This document shows, one piece after another, positions 11,547 through 20,570 of a stretch of 64,000 nucleotides of DNA. This DNA comes from Agrococcus sp. ARC_14 (lineage in GTDB: Bacteria; Actinomycetota; Actinomycetes; Actinomycetales; Microbacteriaceae): contig NZ_JAKUDO010000001.1 of NCBI RefSeq assembly GCF_022436485.1, forward strand, positions 1,798,001 through 1,862,000, read 5' to 3'. Position 1 is the first letter of the stretch. Every line of letters starts with the position of its first letter. The position numbers and the translations under genes were made by a program. The notes below the pieces were generated by a model. It had not been told where the DNA came from. It saw only the letters and a program-made list of their open reading frames with translations, and searched no databases.

Positions 11547-11876
11547 ATGGACCCGCTGACAATCATCATGCTGCTCGTCCTGGCAGCGATGATCTTCTTC
11601 ATGTTCCGCAGCAACAAGAAGCGCAAGGCTCAGGCAGCCGAGCTGCAGGACCAGATGGTCCCCGGTGCTGAGGTGATGACGAACTTCGGCCTCTACGGCG
11701 AGCTGCGCGAGATCGACGAGGAGCGCAACGAGGCTCTCATCGAGATCGCCCCGGGCACGATCGTGCGCGTCCACCGCCAGACGCTGGCGCGCGTGGTCGA
11801 CGACCAGCAGGAGCTCGTGGAGGACTCGACTGCCGACGAGGCTGGCGACGCTGACGAGCAGCGCGACCGCGCCTGA
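11547..11876 (+). CDS. yajC: preprotein translocase subunit YajC
   Basis: A 109-residue single-pass membrane protein with an N-terminal helix MDPLTIIMLLVLAAMIFFMF, a basic patch SNKKRKAQ and a YajC domain (MVPGAEVMTNFGLYGELREID). YajC associates with SecDF at the SecYEG channel. ATG at 11547 follows GAAAGGTCACG. It is the first gene of a yajC-secD-secF unit, three bases before secD. The acidic C-terminal tail (about 90-109) is variable in the family. Confidence 0.93.
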   Translation: MDPLTIIMLLVLAAMIFFMFRSNKKRKAQAAELQDQMVPGAEVMTNFGLYGELREIDEERNEALIEIAPGTIVRVHRQTLARVVDDQQELVEDSTADEAGDADEQRDRA

Positions 11877-11879
11877 TCC

Positions 11880-13538
11880 GTGGCAAAGGCTCGTACTCGG
11901 GGCGCGCGCGCCCTCGTCTGGCTGGTCGTGCTCATCGCCGGCCTGACCGGCGCAAACTTCGCTGCCGTGCAGTGGGGCGGCGGCTCTTGGGCGCCACAGC
12001 TGGCGCTCGACCTCGAGGGCGGCACGCAGATCGTCCTCGAGCCGCGACTGGCTGAGGGCGCATCCGTCTCGCAGGAGCAGCTCGATCAGGCCGTGGCGAT
12101 CATCCGCCAGCGCGTCGATGCCTCCGGCATCTCCGAGACCGAGATCACGACACAGGGCGGCAGCAACATCGTCGTCGCCCTCCCCGGCGAGCCCGACGCG
12201 GCCACGATGCAGCGCATCCAGGCCAGCGCCAAGATGGAGTTCCGGCCCGTGCTGGCCGCCGCCGCCGCGAACGCGCCGGGCACGACGCCCACGCCGACAC
12301 CGATCGACCCGGAGGCTGAGGCGCCCGGCACCCCCGAGAACCCCTGGGATCAGGCGTGGATCACGCCGGAGCTGCAGGCCGAGTTCGACGCCTTCATGTG
12401 CGAGAACGTCGACCCGACGGTGGTCGCCGACCCGGACCAGCCCCTGATCACGTGCAGCGCTGACGACAGCGCGCGCTACATCCTCGGCCCCGTGTCCGTC
12501 GACGGCGCGAACATCGACGACGCGACGGTCTCGGCCGCGACCAACTCGCAGGGCCAGGCGACCGGCGGCTGGGGCGTCAACCTCGAGCTGAACGGCGAGG
12601 GCCCCGCGAACTTCGAGGCCGTCACCCGTGCCATCACCAACCTGCCTGAGCCGCAGAACCAGTTCGCGGTGGTGCTGGACGCCGCCGTGCTCATGCCCAT
12701 CACATCGAACGCCATCATCACCGACGGCAACGCGCAGATCACCGGCGGCTTCGGCCAGGAGGACGCGCAGAGCCTCGCAGACCAGCTGCGCTTCGGCGCC
12801 CTGCCGGTGAGCTTCCAGGTGCAGTCCAACGAGACGATCTCTCCGACGCTCGGCGCCAGCCAGCTGCAGGCGGGCCTCATCGCGGGCCTCATCGGACTCC
12901 TGCTCGTCATCGGCTACTCGGTGTTCCAGTACCGCGCGCTCGGTGTCGTCGTGATCTTCTCGCTTGCAGTGGCCGCGGTGCTCAGCTACCTGGTGGTGAC
13001 GTTCCTCTCGAGCACCGAGGGCTACCGCCTCTCGCTCGCCGGCATCGCGGGCCTCGTGATATCGATCGGCATCACCGCCGACTCGTTCATCGTCTACTTC
13101 GAGCGCATCCGAGACGAGCTGCGCGAGGGCAAGCACCTCACGACAGCCCTCGAGACGGGCTGGAAGCGCGCCTTCCGCACGATCCTGGTCTCGGATGCGG
13201 TGAGCTTCCTCGCCGCCGTGATCCTGTTCCTGCTCTCGGTCGGCAATGTGCGCGGCTTCGCCTACACGCTCGGCATCACGACCTTCATCGACATCATCGT
13301 GGTCGCCCTGTTCACGCATCCGCTGCTCCGTGTGCTCTCGCGCACGCGGTTCTTCTCCTCCGGCCATCCGCTGTCGGGGCTCGACCCCCAGGCGCTCGGC
13401 GCGGTCTACCGCGGCCGTGCCAAGTTCCGCGAGCCCGCGTTCGCAGGCAAGGGCGCCACGTCGGCCAAGGAGGCGCAGCGGCGCCAGACCATCGCGGAGC
13501 GCAAGGCCGCTGACGCGACGACCGGCAAGGAGTCCTGA
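11880..13538 (+). CDS. secD: protein translocase subunit SecD
   Basis: A 552-residue RND-type membrane protein. It has a first transmembrane helix at about 11-31, then a large extracytoplasmic domain opening with LALDLEGGTQIVLEP. Five membrane helices lie in the C-terminal third, among them LIAGLIGLLLVIGYSVF and the conserved SIGITADSFIVYFERIRDE. With SecF it uses the proton gradient to pull exported proteins off the channel. A Pro/Thr/Ala-rich linker near residues 125-160 is a variable insertion. GTG start at 11880. Its stop overlaps the secF ATG by one base (TGATG). Confidence 0.95.
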   Translation: MAKARTRGARALVWLVVLIAGLTGANFAAVQWGGGSWAPQLALDLEGGTQIVLEPRLAEGASVSQEQLDQAVAIIRQRVDASGISETEITTQGGSNIVVALPGEPDAATMQRIQASAKMEFRPVLAAAAANAPGTTPTPTPIDPEAEAPGTPENPWDQAWITPELQAEFDAFMCENVDPTVVADPDQPLITCSADDSARYILGPVSVDGANIDDATVSAATNSQGQATGGWGVNLELNGEGPANFEAVTRAITNLPEPQNQFAVVLDAAVLMPITSNAIITDGNAQITGGFGQEDAQSLADQLRFGALPVSFQVQSNETISPTLGASQLQAGLIAGLIGLLLVIGYSVFQYRALGVVVIFSLAVAAVLSYLVVTFLSSTEGYRLSLAGIAGLVISIGITADSFIVYFERIRDELREGKHLTTALETGWKRAFRTILVSDAVSFLAAVILFLLSVGNVRGFAYTLGITTFIDIIVVALFTHPLLRVLSRTRFFSSGHPLSGLDPQALGAVYRGRAKFREPAFAGKGATSAKEAQRRQTIAERKAADATTGKES

Positions 13539-14509
13539 TGGCATCGCTCACCACCATCGGCAACGAGCTCTACACCGGCGAGCGCTCGGTGCCCGTCGTG
13601 CCGCGACGCAAGCTGTGGTTCATGGTCACCGCGACCATCCTCATCGTGCTCGCGCTCGGCACCGTCGTCCGCGGCGGCTTCGTCTTCGGCATCGAGTTCA
13701 CCGGCGGCAGCGAGTTCCGGGTCTCCGGGCTCGAGCAGGCCACGACCGAGGGCGCCGCAGAGACCGTCGAGGCCATCGTGCCGGACACGGAGGCGCGCGT
13801 CGCGACGATCGGCCCCGACACCCTGCGCGTGCAGACGGATGCGGTCACCGAGGAGCAGGCTGCAGAGATCCGCGGCGCGCTCGCCGAGCAGTACGGCGTC
13901 GAGACCGGCGACGTCGCCTTCTCGTTCATCGGGCCCTCGTGGGGTCAGGACGTCTCGCGTCAGGCGCTCCTCGCCCTCGTCGTCTTCCTCGGGCTCGTCT
14001 CCGTGGTGCTGGCCGTGTACTTCCGCACCTGGAAGATGTCGATCGCCGCGCTCGCGTCGCTCGCCTTCGACCTGCTGGTGACCGCGGGCGTCTACGGCAT
14101 CATCGGCTTCGAGGTGACCCCTGCCGCGGTGATCGGCTTCCTGACCATCCTCGGCTACTCGCTCTATGACACGGTCGTCGTGTTCGACAAGGTGCGCGAG
14201 AACACCGCGCCCGGCTCCAGCGGCACGATGCTCGGCCAGATCAACCTGGCGGTCAACCAGACGATCGTGCGCTCGATCAACACCTCGATCGTCGCCACGC
14301 TGCCGATCGCGTCGATCCTGTTCATCGGTGCGTTCGCGCTCGGAGCCGGCACCCTGCGCGACATCGCGCTCGCACTGTTCATCGGCACGATCGTCGGCAC
14401 CTGGTCGTCCATCTTCGTCGCCGCGCCTGTCTATGCTCAGCTGAGGCAGAACGACGACATCGGCGACGTGCAGCTCAAGCAGAAGCGCGACCAGGGGGCA
14501 GTGGTCTGA
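13538..14509 (+). CDS. secF: protein translocase subunit SecF
   Basis: A 323-residue partner of SecD with six membrane helices. The first periplasmic segment has GIEFTGGSEFRV (the SecF signature), and the membrane core has the GYSLYDTVVVFDKVREN segment. The length is typical. ATG at 13538 shares a base with the secD stop. The gene is followed directly by rel; the apt gene often found between them in other actinobacteria is not here. Confidence 0.96.
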   Translation: MASLTTIGNELYTGERSVPVVPRRKLWFMVTATILIVLALGTVVRGGFVFGIEFTGGSEFRVSGLEQATTEGAAETVEAIVPDTEARVATIGPDTLRVQTDAVTEEQAAEIRGALAEQYGVETGDVAFSFIGPSWGQDVSRQALLALVVFLGLVSVVLAVYFRTWKMSIAALASLAFDLLVTAGVYGIIGFEVTPAAVIGFLTILGYSLYDTVVVFDKVRENTAPGSSGTMLGQINLAVNQTIVRSINTSIVATLPIASILFIGAFALGAGTLRDIALALFIGTIVGTWSSIFVAAPVYAQLRQNDDIGDVQLKQKRDQGAVV

Positions 14510-14544
14510 GCCAGTAGGCGACGAGCCCGGGAGAGGAGCGTCAC

Positions 14545-16776
14545 ATGAGCGAGGTGCAGCCCTCCGGTGGCTTCCGCACGCTCCTGCCGTTCCTGTTCTC
14601 GCGCTCGCACCGCGCCGGTGCCGTCGACGAGCTGATCCGCTCCGTCAAGTCACAGCATCCGAAGGCCGACACCGGCCTCATCCAGCGGGCCTACATCATC
14701 GCCGAGGAAGCGCACCGAGGGCAGTACCGAAAGTCGGGCGAGCCCTACATCACGCATCCGGTCGCGGTCGCCCAGATCCTCGCCGACCTCGGCATCGGTG
14801 CGATCACGGTCGCTGCAGCGCTGCTCCACGACACGGTGGAGGACACCACCTACACGCTCGAGCAGTGCAGGGCTGACTTCGGCGACGAGATCGCGATGCT
14901 CGTCGACGGCGTCACGAAGCTGGACAAGCTGAAGTACGGCCAGAGCGCGCAGGCCGAGACGGTGCGCAAGATGGTCGTGGCGATGTCCAAGGACATCCGG
15001 GTGCTCGTGATCAAGCTCGCCGACCGGCTGCACAACGCCCGCACCTGGGGATTCGTCTCCGACGAGTCGGCGCAGCGCAAGGCTCGCGAGACGATCGAGA
15101 TCTACGCGCCGCTCGCACATCGGCTCGGCATCCAGACGATGAAGGTCGAGCTCGAGGACCTCTCGTTCGCGGTGCTGCAGCCGAAGGTCTACCTCGAGAT
15201 CAAGAACCTCGTCGACGCCAGGGCACCGGAGCGCGAGCGCTACCTCGACGAGGTCGTGACGGCGCTCAGCGAGGACATGAAGGCCGGCAGGATCCGCGGT
15301 CGCATCGCCGGCCGACCGAAGCAGTACTACTCGATCTACACGAAGATGCAGGTCCGCGGTCACGAGTTCACCGACATCTACGACCTCGTCGGCGTGCGCG
15401 TCATCGTCGCCTCGGTGCGCGACTGCTACGCGGTGCTGGGCGCCATCCACGCCCGCTGGCAGCCGATGCCCGGTCGCCTCAAGGACTACATCGCCACTCC
15501 GAAGTTCAACCTCTACCAGTCGCTGCACACGACCGTGATCGGCCCGCGCGGCCACCACGTCGAGATCCAGATCCGCACGGAGGAGATGCACCGGCGGGCC
15601 GAGTTCGGCGTCGCGGCCCACTGGAAGTACAAGCAGGGCGCTGGCGGCCAGGTGTCGTCGACCGACATGGCGTGGCTGCAGCACATCAACGACTGGCAGG
15701 AGGAGACCACCGACCCCGGCGAGTTCCTCGACTCCCTGCGCTTCGAGATCGGAGCGAAGGAGCTCTACGTCTTCTCGCCGAAGGGCAAGGTGGTCGGCCT
15801 GCCTGCGGGCGCGACGCCGGTCGACTTCGCCTACGCCGTCCACACCGAGGTCGGCCATCGGACGATGGGCGCGAAGGTCAACGGCCGGCTGGTGCCGCTC
15901 GACACGAAGCTCGCCACCGGCGACGTCGTCGAGGTGCTGACCTCGAAGAACCCGGATGCCGGGCCCAGCCAGGACTGGCAGTCGTTCGTCACCTCGCCCC
16001 GCGCGCGCAGCAAGATCCGCCAGTGGTTCCAGCGCGAGCGCCGCGATGAGGCGGTCGAGGTCGGCAAGGAGGCGATCGCGAAGGCGATGCGCCGGCACGA
16101 CCTGCCGATGCAGAAGCTCATGGGGCGGGATGCCTTCGCCCAGGTCGCCGCGCAGCTCAAGCACGAGGACGTCACGGCGCTCTACGCGGCGGTCGGAGAG
16201 GGGCACGTCTCGACGCAGTCAGTGCTCGAGAAGGTCGTGGCCTTCATCCGCGCCGAGGAGGGCACGGCCGACGACGAGCCGGAGCCCATGCTCCCCACGT
16301 CTCGTCCCTCGCGTCCTGCCTCGAGCTCTTCCGGCGTGCTGGTGCGCGGCGCCGACGACATCCTCGTCAAGCTCTCGAAGTGCTGCACCCCGGTGCCGGG
16401 CGACGACATCGTCGGCTTCGTCACACGCGGCCAGGGCGTCAGCGTGCATCAGCGCAACTGCCCCAACGTGCAGAGCCTGCTCACGGAGCCGGAGCGCATG
16501 ATCGAGGTCTCGTGGGCCGCGGTGTCGAAGGGCCTGTTCCTCGTGAACATCCAGGTCGAGGCGCTCGATCGATCTGCGCTGCTGAGCGACATCACCCGCG
16601 TGCTCAGCGAGCACCACGTGAACATCCTCTCCGCGAGCGTCCACACGGGCTCCGATCGGCTCGCGATCAGCCGCTTCTCGTTCGAGATGGGCGACATCAC
16701 CCACCTCGACAACGTGCTGAACGCCGCACGCCGCATCGACGGCGTCTACGACGTGTACCGCATCACCACCGGCTGA
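14545..16776 (+). CDS. rel: bifunctional (p)ppGpp synthetase/hydrolase Rel
   Basis: A full-length RelA/SpoT homologue of 743 residues. An HD hydrolase domain has the motifs YITHPVAVAQ, LLHDTVEDT and KLADRLHNART. The synthetase domain has DIYDLVGVRVIV and QSLHTTVIGPRG, then EIQIRTEEMHRRAE. A TGS domain (ELYVFSPKGKVVGLPAGATP), a Cys-containing helical/ZFD region (KCCTPVPGD) and a C-terminal ACT domain follow. The hydrolase motifs look intact, so the enzyme should both make and degrade the alarmone. ATG at 14545 follows GGAGAGGAG. Its last 31 bases overlap the convergent ROK gene. Confidence 0.96.
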   Translation: MSEVQPSGGFRTLLPFLFSRSHRAGAVDELIRSVKSQHPKADTGLIQRAYIIAEEAHRGQYRKSGEPYITHPVAVAQILADLGIGAITVAAALLHDTVEDTTYTLEQCRADFGDEIAMLVDGVTKLDKLKYGQSAQAETVRKMVVAMSKDIRVLVIKLADRLHNARTWGFVSDESAQRKARETIEIYAPLAHRLGIQTMKVELEDLSFAVLQPKVYLEIKNLVDARAPERERYLDEVVTALSEDMKAGRIRGRIAGRPKQYYSIYTKMQVRGHEFTDIYDLVGVRVIVASVRDCYAVLGAIHARWQPMPGRLKDYIATPKFNLYQSLHTTVIGPRGHHVEIQIRTEEMHRRAEFGVAAHWKYKQGAGGQVSSTDMAWLQHINDWQEETTDPGEFLDSLRFEIGAKELYVFSPKGKVVGLPAGATPVDFAYAVHTEVGHRTMGAKVNGRLVPLDTKLATGDVVEVLTSKNPDAGPSQDWQSFVTSPRARSKIRQWFQRERRDEAVEVGKEAIAKAMRRHDLPMQKLMGRDAFAQVAAQLKHEDVTALYAAVGEGHVSTQSVLEKVVAFIRAEEGTADDEPEPMLPTSRPSRPASSSSGVLVRGADDILVKLSKCCTPVPGDDIVGFVTRGQGVSVHQRNCPNVQSLLTEPERMIEVSWAAVSKGLFLVNIQVEALDRSALLSDITRVLSEHHVNILSASVHTGSDRLAISRFSFEMGDITHLDNVLNAARRIDGVYDVYRITTG

Positions 16777-17942
16777 CCCGAGCGGCTGCGCGAGGGCAGC
16801 TCTGCGTCGAGCACCTCGGGGGAGAGCGCGTGCTCGATCGCCAGCACGACCGCGCCTCGCACGCCAGCGTCGCCCTTGGTGGCACTGGCAGCGATCTGCA
16901 GGTGCTCGGTGGCCAGCGGCAGCGAGCGGCGGTAGACCACCTCGCTGATCCCGGCGTGGAGCTCCTTCGCGGCGCCCGCGAGCCTGCCCGCGACGACGAT
17001 CACGGATGGGTTGACGAGATTGACGACGGTGGCGAGCACCTCGCCGATGTCGCGCCCTGCAGCCCGCAGCACCTGCGCGGCATCGACGGAGCCCTGGGCG
17101 GCCAGCGCCACGACGTCGGCGGTGCCGGAGACCTCGACCCCCAGCGCGCGCAGCTTCGCCGCGATCGCGGGCCCGGCGGCGACCGCCTCCAGGCAGCCCT
17201 CGTTGCCGCAGCGGCACGGTGCGCTCGAGCCAGGCACCCGCACGTGGCCGAGGTCGCCTGCAGTGCCGCGGGCGCCGCGCTGCAGGCGCCCGCCCGAGAT
17301 GATGCCTGCACCGATGCCGGTGGCGATCTTGACGAGCACCAGATCGTCGGTGTCGGGCCACGCGGTGCGCTGCTCTCCCAGCGCCATGATGTTCACGTCG
17401 TTGTCGACGAGCACCGGGCATCCGAGCCGTTGCCGCAGCCATCCGGCGACGTCGAAGCGATGCCAGCCGGGCATGATCGGGGGGCTGATGGGCATGCCGG
17501 TCGCGTGCTCGACCGGGCCGGGCAGGCCGATGCCGACGGCGACGACATCCTCGAGCGCGCGGTCCTGCTGGCCGACGAGGCCCCGGATCGCCTGCTCGAC
17601 CCAGCCGAGCACCGCCTCCGGGCCCTCCGCCACGTCGATGTCGGCGCGGGAGGCGGCGATGCCCTCTCCGCTGAGGTCAGCGAGCTCGACGATGACATGT
17701 GTCGCACCGACGTCGACACCGATGACGAGTCGCGCGCCCGGATTGAACGCGAAGAGCGAGGCGGGGCGGCCTCCGGTGGAGGCCGCGTCGCCCACCGGAG
17801 TGACATAGCCGACCTGTATGAGGGTCTCGATGTGCAGCGCCACGGAGGAGCGCGCCAGGCCCGACTCTCGCGAGAGCTCTGAGCGCGTGCGACCGCGACC
17901 GTCCCGGAGCAGGTCGAAGATCTCGCTCGTGCGCATGAGCAT
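16746..17942 (-). CDS. ROK family transcriptional repressor
   Basis: A 398-residue regulator with an N-terminal winged helix-turn-helix (about 5-60: GRTRSELSRESGLARSSVAL) joined to a ROK sugar-kinase-like domain. The latter shows GVDVGATHVIVELADL (phosphate-binding loop), GIGLPGPV, and the zinc motif CRCGNEGCLEAV. ROK repressors release DNA on binding a sugar or sugar phosphate. It is divergent from the sugar ABC operon at 18049, with about 106 bases between, so it most likely controls that operon and itself. The frame is open upstream, but the ATG at 17942 (or the second ATG at 17936) fits the HTH start. The 3' end overlaps rel. Confidence 0.9.
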   Translation of the reverse strand: MLMRTSEIFDLLRDGRGRTRSELSRESGLARSSVALHIETLIQVGYVTPVGDAASTGGRPASLFAFNPGARLVIGVDVGATHVIVELADLSGEGIAASRADIDVAEGPEAVLGWVEQAIRGLVGQQDRALEDVVAVGIGLPGPVEHATGMPISPPIMPGWHRFDVAGWLRQRLGCPVLVDNDVNIMALGEQRTAWPDTDDLVLVKIATGIGAGIISGGRLQRGARGTAGDLGHVRVPGSSAPCRCGNEGCLEAVAAGPAIAAKLRALGVEVSGTADVVALAAQGSVDAAQVLRAAGRDIGEVLATVVNLVNPSVIVVAGRLAGAAKELHAGISEVVYRRSLPLATEHLQIAASATKGDAGVRGAVVLAIEHALSPEVLDAELPSRSRSGQPVVMRYTS

Positions 17943-18048
17943 CAGTGAAGCACACGACGGACACTTCCGACACGCCGCGCGCAACTTATGACAGATCTCG
18001 ACAGAAGTGGTCGCGGTGTGCAACAGTGAGCGCGTGGACGACGATGTC
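17943..18048. promoter_or_regulatory. divergent control region between ROK regulator and sugar operon
   Basis: About 106 bases separate the two starts. TATGAC at 17987-17992 with TTCCGA at 17965-17970 (16-base spacer) is a weak candidate promoter for the ABC operon. I see no strong palindrome that I would call a ROK operator. If transcription starts elsewhere, in-frame GTG codons at 18007 and 18034 could be alternative ABC starts. Confidence 0.35.
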
Positions 18049-19560
18049 ATGACACCTCCGGCAGTGAACCGCGAGGTCGTGCTGCGCGCACGCGGCATCG
18101 TGCAGTCGTTCCTGGGCACGCAGGTGCTGCACGGCGTGGACCTCGAGCTGCGTCGCGGTGAGGTGCACGGACTCGTCGGCGAGAACGGTGCCGGCAAGTC
18201 GACGCTCATGAAGATCCTCGCCGGCGTGCACCAGCCGGACGAGGGCACGCTCGAGCTCGACGGTCGCAGCGTGTCGTTCTCCTCACCGCTGCACGCCCAG
18301 CGGGCCGGCATCGCAACCGTGTACCAGGAGTTCACGCTGCTGGTGGATCGCACGATCGCCGAGAACATCTGGCTCGGGCGCGAGCCGCGCCGGGGCCCGT
18401 TCGTCGACCGCGCGCGCATGCTGCGCGAGACGCGCGAGCTGCTCGCCGCCATCGGTGTGCCGGGGCTCGACCCCGCCCTGCCCGTGCGCCAGCTCTCAGT
18501 CGCGGAGCAGCAGGTGGTGGAGATCGCGAAGGCGGTGAGCCTCGACGCACGGGTGATCTCGATGGATGAGCCGACCGCAGCGCTCGCCGATCACGAGGTC
18601 GCGCTGCTCACCCGCATCATCGGCGAGCTGACCGCTCGCGGCATCGCGATCCTGTACGTCTCGCACCGCCTGCGCGAGATCTTCGATCTCTGCACCACCG
18701 TCACGGTGCTCAAGGACGGGGCGCTGGTCGGCAGCTGGCCGACGGCCGATCTCGATGAGCGCACGCTGGTGCGCCGCATGGTCGGCCGGGAGCTCTCGGC
18801 ATTGTTCCCCCATCGGGTGGCAGGCACCGAGCCGGGCGAGCCGCTGCTCGAGCTCGAGGGCGCAGGCAACGACTTCGTCGACGACGTCTCCCTCACGGTG
18901 CGCGCGGGCGAGATCGTGGGCATCGCGGGCCTGCAGGGAGCAGGCAGGACCGAGCTGCTGCACGGCATCTTCGGCGCCGACCCGTTCACGCGCGGCACGA
19001 TGCGCGTCGATGCTCGAGCACTCCGCACACGGTCGCCGCGCCAGGCGGTGCGTGCGGGGCTCGCGCTCATCACCGAGGATCGCAAGACGCAGGGCCTCTC
19101 GCTCAATCTCACCGTGCTGCAGAACGCCCTCGGCGTGGTGCGGGCGGTCTTCCCCTCGCGCACCGCTGCGGCGCGCAGCGCCATGCCCAGCGCGCTCGCA
19201 GAGCTCGAGCTCGTCGCGCGCGGACTCGACCAGGAGGTGCAGTTCCTCTCTGGCGGCAACCAGCAGAAGGTCGTGCTCGCCAGGTGGCTCGCCGTGGCGC
19301 CGCGCGTCGTGCTGCTCGACGAGCCCACCCGGGGCATCGACGTGGGCGCGAAGCACGGGGTGTACGAGGTGATGCGCCGACTCGCTGCCTCCGGGGTCGC
19401 CATCCTGATGGTCTCGAGCGAGCTGCCGGAGGTGCTCGGCATGAGCGATCGCATCGTGGTGATGCGCGACGGCCAGCTGGTGGGCGAGCTGCCGAGCGCG
19501 TCGACCGAAGAGGACGTGCTGGCGCTGGCGACCGGCGCAGATGAGGGGGTCGCGGCATGA
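18049..19560 (+). CDS. sugar ABC transporter, tandem ATP-binding protein
   Basis: A double-ATPase protein of about 503 residues of the MglA/RbsA/XylG class. The first domain has Walker A GENGAGKST, signature LSVAEQQ and Walker B VISMDEP. The second has a degenerate P-loop GLQGAGRTE, signature LSGGNQQKV and Walker B VVLLDEPTRGIDVGAK, a normal asymmetry in this class. It powers uptake through the two permeases encoded next. ATG at 18049 is my choice; GTG at 18007 and 18034 are in frame and would add up to 14 residues. The stop overlaps the next start (ATGA). Confidence 0.93.
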   Translation: MTPPAVNREVVLRARGIVQSFLGTQVLHGVDLELRRGEVHGLVGENGAGKSTLMKILAGVHQPDEGTLELDGRSVSFSSPLHAQRAGIATVYQEFTLLVDRTIAENIWLGREPRRGPFVDRARMLRETRELLAAIGVPGLDPALPVRQLSVAEQQVVEIAKAVSLDARVISMDEPTAALADHEVALLTRIIGELTARGIAILYVSHRLREIFDLCTTVTVLKDGALVGSWPTADLDERTLVRRMVGRELSALFPHRVAGTEPGEPLLELEGAGNDFVDDVSLTVRAGEIVGIAGLQGAGRTELLHGIFGADPFTRGTMRVDARALRTRSPRQAVRAGLALITEDRKTQGLSLNLTVLQNALGVVRAVFPSRTAAARSAMPSALAELELVARGLDQEVQFLSGGNQQKVVLARWLAVAPRVVLLDEPTRGIDVGAKHGVYEVMRRLAASGVAILMVSSELPEVLGMSDRIVVMRDGQLVGELPSASTEEDVLALATGADEGVAA

Positions 19561-20570
19561 GCACCGTCACCGGCACACGACCTGTCCGCAGAGCGCGGAT
19601 CTCGACCACCGCGATCGTCTTCATCGTGCTCGTCGGCGTGATCGCGCTCAGCGCGCTGCTCGTCACGGCGGCGGGCAAGTCGTTCTTCACCGTCAGCACC
19701 CTCACGAGCGTGCTGACCCTCATGTCGATCCTGGGCTTCGTGGCCATCGGGCAGACGCTCGTGATCATCGCTGGCAGCCTCGATCTGTCTGTGCCGTACG
19801 TGGTGAGCACGGCATCCATCGTCGGCGCCGGGATCATGGCGCAGGGCGCCGCCTGGATCGTGCCCGGCGTGGTCGTCGCGCTGCTGGTCTGCGCCGCGAT
19901 CGGCGCCGCGAACGGGCTCATCGTCACGAAGCTGCGAGTGCACGGCTTCATCGCCACGCTCGGCGTCGGCCTCATCATCTCGGGATGGCTCGGGACGAGC
20001 TTCCAGGGCTCGTTCGGCTCGGCGCCGGCGGAGTTCCGGCTGATCGGCGCCACGCTCATCGCGGGCGTGCCGCTGTCGACCATCATCATGGTGGTGTGCG
20101 CTGGACTCGTGGCACTGCTGCTGCACCGCACGCGGCTCGGCCATCACATCTACGCCGTCGGCGGCAACGCGCACGTCGCCCGACTCTCGGGCGTGCGCAC
20201 CCAGGTGCCCGTGGTGCTCGCGCACATCCTCTGCTCGATGCTCGCCGGGCTCGCGGGACTGCTGCTGCTCGCGCGCACCTCGGTCGGCAGCCCCACCATC
20301 GGTTCGCAGGGCGGCTACGACCTGATGTCCATCGCGGCAGTGGTGCTGGGCGGCACGCTGCTCGCGGGCGGCTCCGGCGGCGTGCTCGGCACCGTCGGCG
20401 GCGTGGCGATCTTCGCGGTCCTCGACCACGTCATGGGCGTGCTCGAGGTCAACCCCTTCTTCAAGGACTTCGTGCGAGGCGCCGTGATCATCATCGCCGT
20501 GGCGCTCTACGCCTGGCGCAGCGTGCAGCGTCGACCACCGCGGTTCCAAGGAAAGGGGGCAAGCGCATGA
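19557..20570 (+). CDS. sugar ABC transporter permease 1
   Basis: A 337-residue BPD_transp_2 (RbsC/XylH-type) permease with about ten membrane helices. The family segment IGQTLVIIAGSLDLSV lies near 75-90 and YDLMSIAAVVLGGTLLAGG near the C-terminus. It forms the membrane channel with the second permease. It overlaps the ATPase gene by four bases and the next permease by four bases, so the transporter subunits are translationally coupled. Confidence 0.92.
   Translation: MSTVTGTRPVRRARISTTAIVFIVLVGVIALSALLVTAAGKSFFTVSTLTSVLTLMSILGFVAIGQTLVIIAGSLDLSVPYVVSTASIVGAGIMAQGAAWIVPGVVVALLVCAAIGAANGLIVTKLRVHGFIATLGVGLIISGWLGTSFQGSFGSAPAEFRLIGATLIAGVPLSTIIMVVCAGLVALLLHRTRLGHHIYAVGGNAHVARLSGVRTQVPVVLAHILCSMLAGLAGLLLLARTSVGSPTIGSQGGYDLMSIAAVVLGGTLLAGGSGGVLGTVGGVAIFAVLDHVMGVLEVNPFFKDFVRGAVIIIAVALYAWRSVQRRPPRFQGKGASA

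Noticed and set aside
17943..18048. A palindromic ROK operator
   Set aside because: I looked for inverted repeats between the divergent starts and found only short, imperfect matches that are not above chance.
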